6,479 nucleotides of DNA from an uncultured Rhizobiaceae group bacterium (GTDB lineage: Bacteria; Pseudomonadota; Alphaproteobacteria; Rhizobiales; Rhizobiaceae), in NCBI GenBank assembly GCA_905479965.1, contig CAJQOR010000070.1, positions 1-6,479 on the forward strand, in the 5' to 3' direction. The notes beneath the pieces were generated by a model. The model saw only the letters and a list, made by a program, of their open reading frames with translations, was not told the origin of the DNA and searched no databases. The position numbers and the translations under genes are program-made. Shown piece after piece: positions 5,397 through 6,479 of the stretch; position 1 is the stretch's first letter; every line of letters starts with the position of its first letter.

Positions 5397-5849
5397 ATGA
5401 CTTTAAATAATGAAAAAGATGACAATTGCAAGGACGCATCAACATGTGATTGCTTGTCCGCAACACGCCTTCGGTCTGTTGGATTGCGTCCCACGCGTCA
5501 GCGTGTGGCGCTTGCTGAGCTCATTTTCGAACGTGGCGATCGCCACTTAACCGCAGAGCTTTTGCAAGATGACGCTTCCAAAAGCGGTTTGTCTTGCTCT
5601 TTAGCAACAATTTACAACACGCTTCACAGGTTCAAAGACGCAGGTATGTTGCGTGTCTTGTCCGTCGATTCAAACAAAACTTATTTCGACACCAATGTTT
5701 CAGATCACCATCATTACATTATCGAAGGTAGCGATGAAGTGATGGATATCGATGCGAGCGATATCAATGTTCTAGGTTTGCCTGACGTGCCTGAAGGTAT
5801 GGAAGTTGCAAATGTCGACGTGATCGTCCGCTTGCGCCCAAAGACTTAA
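5397..5849 (+). CDS. irr: Iron response regulator Irr (Fur family)
   Basis: A 150-residue Fur-superfamily transcription factor. In rhizobia and relatives Irr acts under iron limitation on haem synthesis, iron storage and uptake genes, and responds to haem rather than free Fe(II). The winged-helix part shows GLRPTRQRVALAELIF (29-44) and the recognition region SCSLATIYNTLHRF (66-79). RHLTAELL (49-56) and KTYFDTNVSDHHHY (94-107) match Irr; the triple histidine 104-106 is its known haem-binding signature. The usual Fur C-terminal Cys pairs are absent, which also points to Irr. The classical N-terminal Cys-Pro haem motif of Bradyrhizobium Irr is missing; a cluster Cys11, Cys17, Cys19 lies close to its place. 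Length is close to the roughly 150-160 residues of relatives. It is divergent from fabA and convergent with the SH3 gene, 10 bases away. The ribosome site is weak. Confidence 0.93.
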   Translation: MTLNNEKDDNCKDASTCDCLSATRLRSVGLRPTRQRVALAELIFERGDRHLTAELLQDDASKSGLSCSLATIYNTLHRFKDAGMLRVLSVDSNKTYFDTNVSDHHHYIIEGSDEVMDIDASDINVLGLPDVPEGMEVANVDVIVRLRPKT

Positions 5850-5859
5850 TATAAATTTA

Positions 5860-6405
5860 TCAGTTAAAGGCTTCTCTGGGGTAAACGCCCCAAAGCTCTT
5901 CTTGGGCAGCCCAGCCTTCGACTTTATCGACACTAATCTCACACCATTCGCCATTACACTGCTCTATCTTTGCAATGACACCAGGCTCAAGTTTGGCTTT
6001 GATCGCGCTGTTTTGCGTGGCTTGCGCATGTACATTGATGTATGGAACCGGCGACTTACCGCGCATCCATGGAGCCGCAACGGCGCTTCGTTCGCCGCTT
6101 AACAATGAATGAAATACCCAACCTTCCGTACCTTCAAAATCACGAACGCGACGCCAATTATCATATTCTTGAATGATTTCCATCGGGATTGACGACTTCG
6201 TATAAAGCCACGAAACTTTATAACTCTGTCCCGGTCCGACACGCATATTGACCCGCTTTGCTTTTAAGCTCACAAAGCGTGGTATTGGTAAGCCACTGGC
6301 ACCCTTTTGCGTCGTTTGCGCATAGCTATCAATGTGTCCAAAAGTGATAAAAGTTATTGCACTTACGCAAAAAACAGAAATTATATGGCGAGTTGTTATT
6401 GTCAT
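5860..6405 (-). CDS. Exported protein with two SH3-like domains
   Basis: A 181-residue protein with an N-terminal signal peptide: MTITTRH, then the hydrophobic core IISVFCVSAITFITFG, with a probable cut after SYA at about residue 29. Two bacterial SH3-like domains follow. The first (about 44-103) has VNMRVGPGQSYKVSWLY, DNWRRVRDFEGTEGWV and SLLSG, the classic 'N.R.GP...' and 'GW....L' marks. The second (about 120-172) is more divergent, with INVHAQATQNSAIKAKLEPG, WCEI and VEGWAAQEELWG. Cys150 and Cys155 in domain 2 could form a periplasmic disulfide. Such domains often bind peptidoglycan or wall-linked proteins; the exact role is unknown. The start has only a weak GGA site. An upstream gene ends 14 bases before the ATG, so co-transcription is likely. 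I recall similar SH3 proteins next to irr in other rhizobial genomes, but cannot verify this here. Confidence 0.85.
   Translation of the reverse strand: MTITTRHIISVFCVSAITFITFGHIDSYAQTTQKGASGLPIPRFVSLKAKRVNMRVGPGQSYKVSWLYTKSSIPMEIIQEYDNWRRVRDFEGTEGWVFHSLLSGERSAVAAPWMRGKSPVPYINVHAQATQNSAIKAKLEPGVIAKIEQCNGEWCEISVDKVEGWAAQEELWGVYPREAFN
5877..5892. other. Short GC-rich hairpin at the irr/SH3 convergent end
   Basis: TGGGG (5877-5881) pairs with CCCCA (5888-5892) around a 6-base loop, 28 bases past the irr stop and inside the 3' end of the SH3 gene. It is the only GC-rich stem near the end of irr, but lacks a U-tract in the plus direction, so it is a weak terminator candidate at best. Confidence 0.25.
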
Positions 6406-6419
6406 TATCCAAAGGTCTG

Positions 6420-6479
6420 TTAGAGAATAGTAGGCGTTAGTTTTTCCAGATCATAATATTCTCGCATCTTGGTTAAAGA
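6420..6479 (-). CDS. Partial C-terminus of an upstream gene (last 19 codons)
   Basis: On the minus strand the frame entering from the right edge is open for 19 codons and ends with TAA at 6422-6420; the other two minus frames are closed in this stretch. The residues, SLTKMREYYDLEKLTPTIL, look like ordinary protein. The stop is 14 bases before the SH3 gene start, as expected within an operon. The piece is too short to name a family. A sugar or 2-hydroxyacid dehydrogenase would be one guess from rhizobial gene order, but nothing in these residues proves it. Confidence 0.5.
   Translation of the reverse strand, partial: SLTKMREYYDLEKLTPTIL

Noticed and set aside
5902..6102. 66-codon plus-strand frame within the SH3 gene
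   Set aside because: Antisense shadow; the minus-strand gene has a signal peptide and SH3 marks.
1..6479. Search for mobile elements, CRISPR repeats, tRNA genes or a defence-type island
   Set aside because: No transposase or integrase, no regular repeats, no tRNA-like cloverleaf and no evident base-composition shift; the genes are mainly core or housekeeping in character.

Overview
The window looks like chromosomal DNA of an alphaproteobacterium, most likely a Hyphomicrobiales (rhizobial-lineage) species of moderate, mid-40s GC by eye (not computed). The main evidence is the block irr > < fabA-fabB-fabI. A Fur-family regulator with the HHH signature of Irr stands divergent from an unsaturated-fatty-acid cassette, an order I recall from Sinorhizobium, Brucella and relatives.

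Layout, left to right. (1) 1-391, minus strand: 5' part of an unrecognised membrane protein that runs off the left edge. (2) 392-578: a spacer with a dyad and a strong stem-loop terminator for the next gene. (3) 579-1130, minus: secreted single-domain fasciclin (FAS1) protein. (4) 1131-1417: AT-rich divergent control region with two GATGC-N5-GCATC dyads in the fas1 leader. (5) 1418-2059, plus: nitroreductase-like flavoprotein. (6) 2173-2502, plus: small stand-alone PilZ-domain protein. (7) A stem-loop at 2517-2537, in the convergent gap. (8) 5176-2547, minus: fabA, fabB, fabI in transcription order. (9) 5177-5396: divergent control region. (10) 5397-5849, plus: irr. (11) 6405-5860, minus: exported protein with two SH3-like domains, convergent with irr. 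(12) 6479-6420, minus: last 19 codons of a gene just upstream of the SH3 gene.

How the genes work together. FabA dehydrates 3-hydroxydecanoyl-ACP and isomerises the product to the cis-3 isomer. FabB elongates the unsaturated intermediate. FabI reduces enoyl-ACP to close each elongation cycle. Catalytic residues of all three can be located, and all three genes look intact. Irr is a haem- and iron-status regulator in this group. Its position opposite fabA could link iron status to membrane lipid synthesis, but no textbook Irr box is seen here, so that link is inference. FAS1, nitroreductase and PilZ genes have no evident pathway in common.

No mobile element, CRISPR array, tRNA, rRNA or clear pseudogene was found. 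Most of the window is ordinary core genome. The items most worth a second look are non-coding dyads in the two divergent control regions and a cysteine cluster at the N-terminus of Irr.
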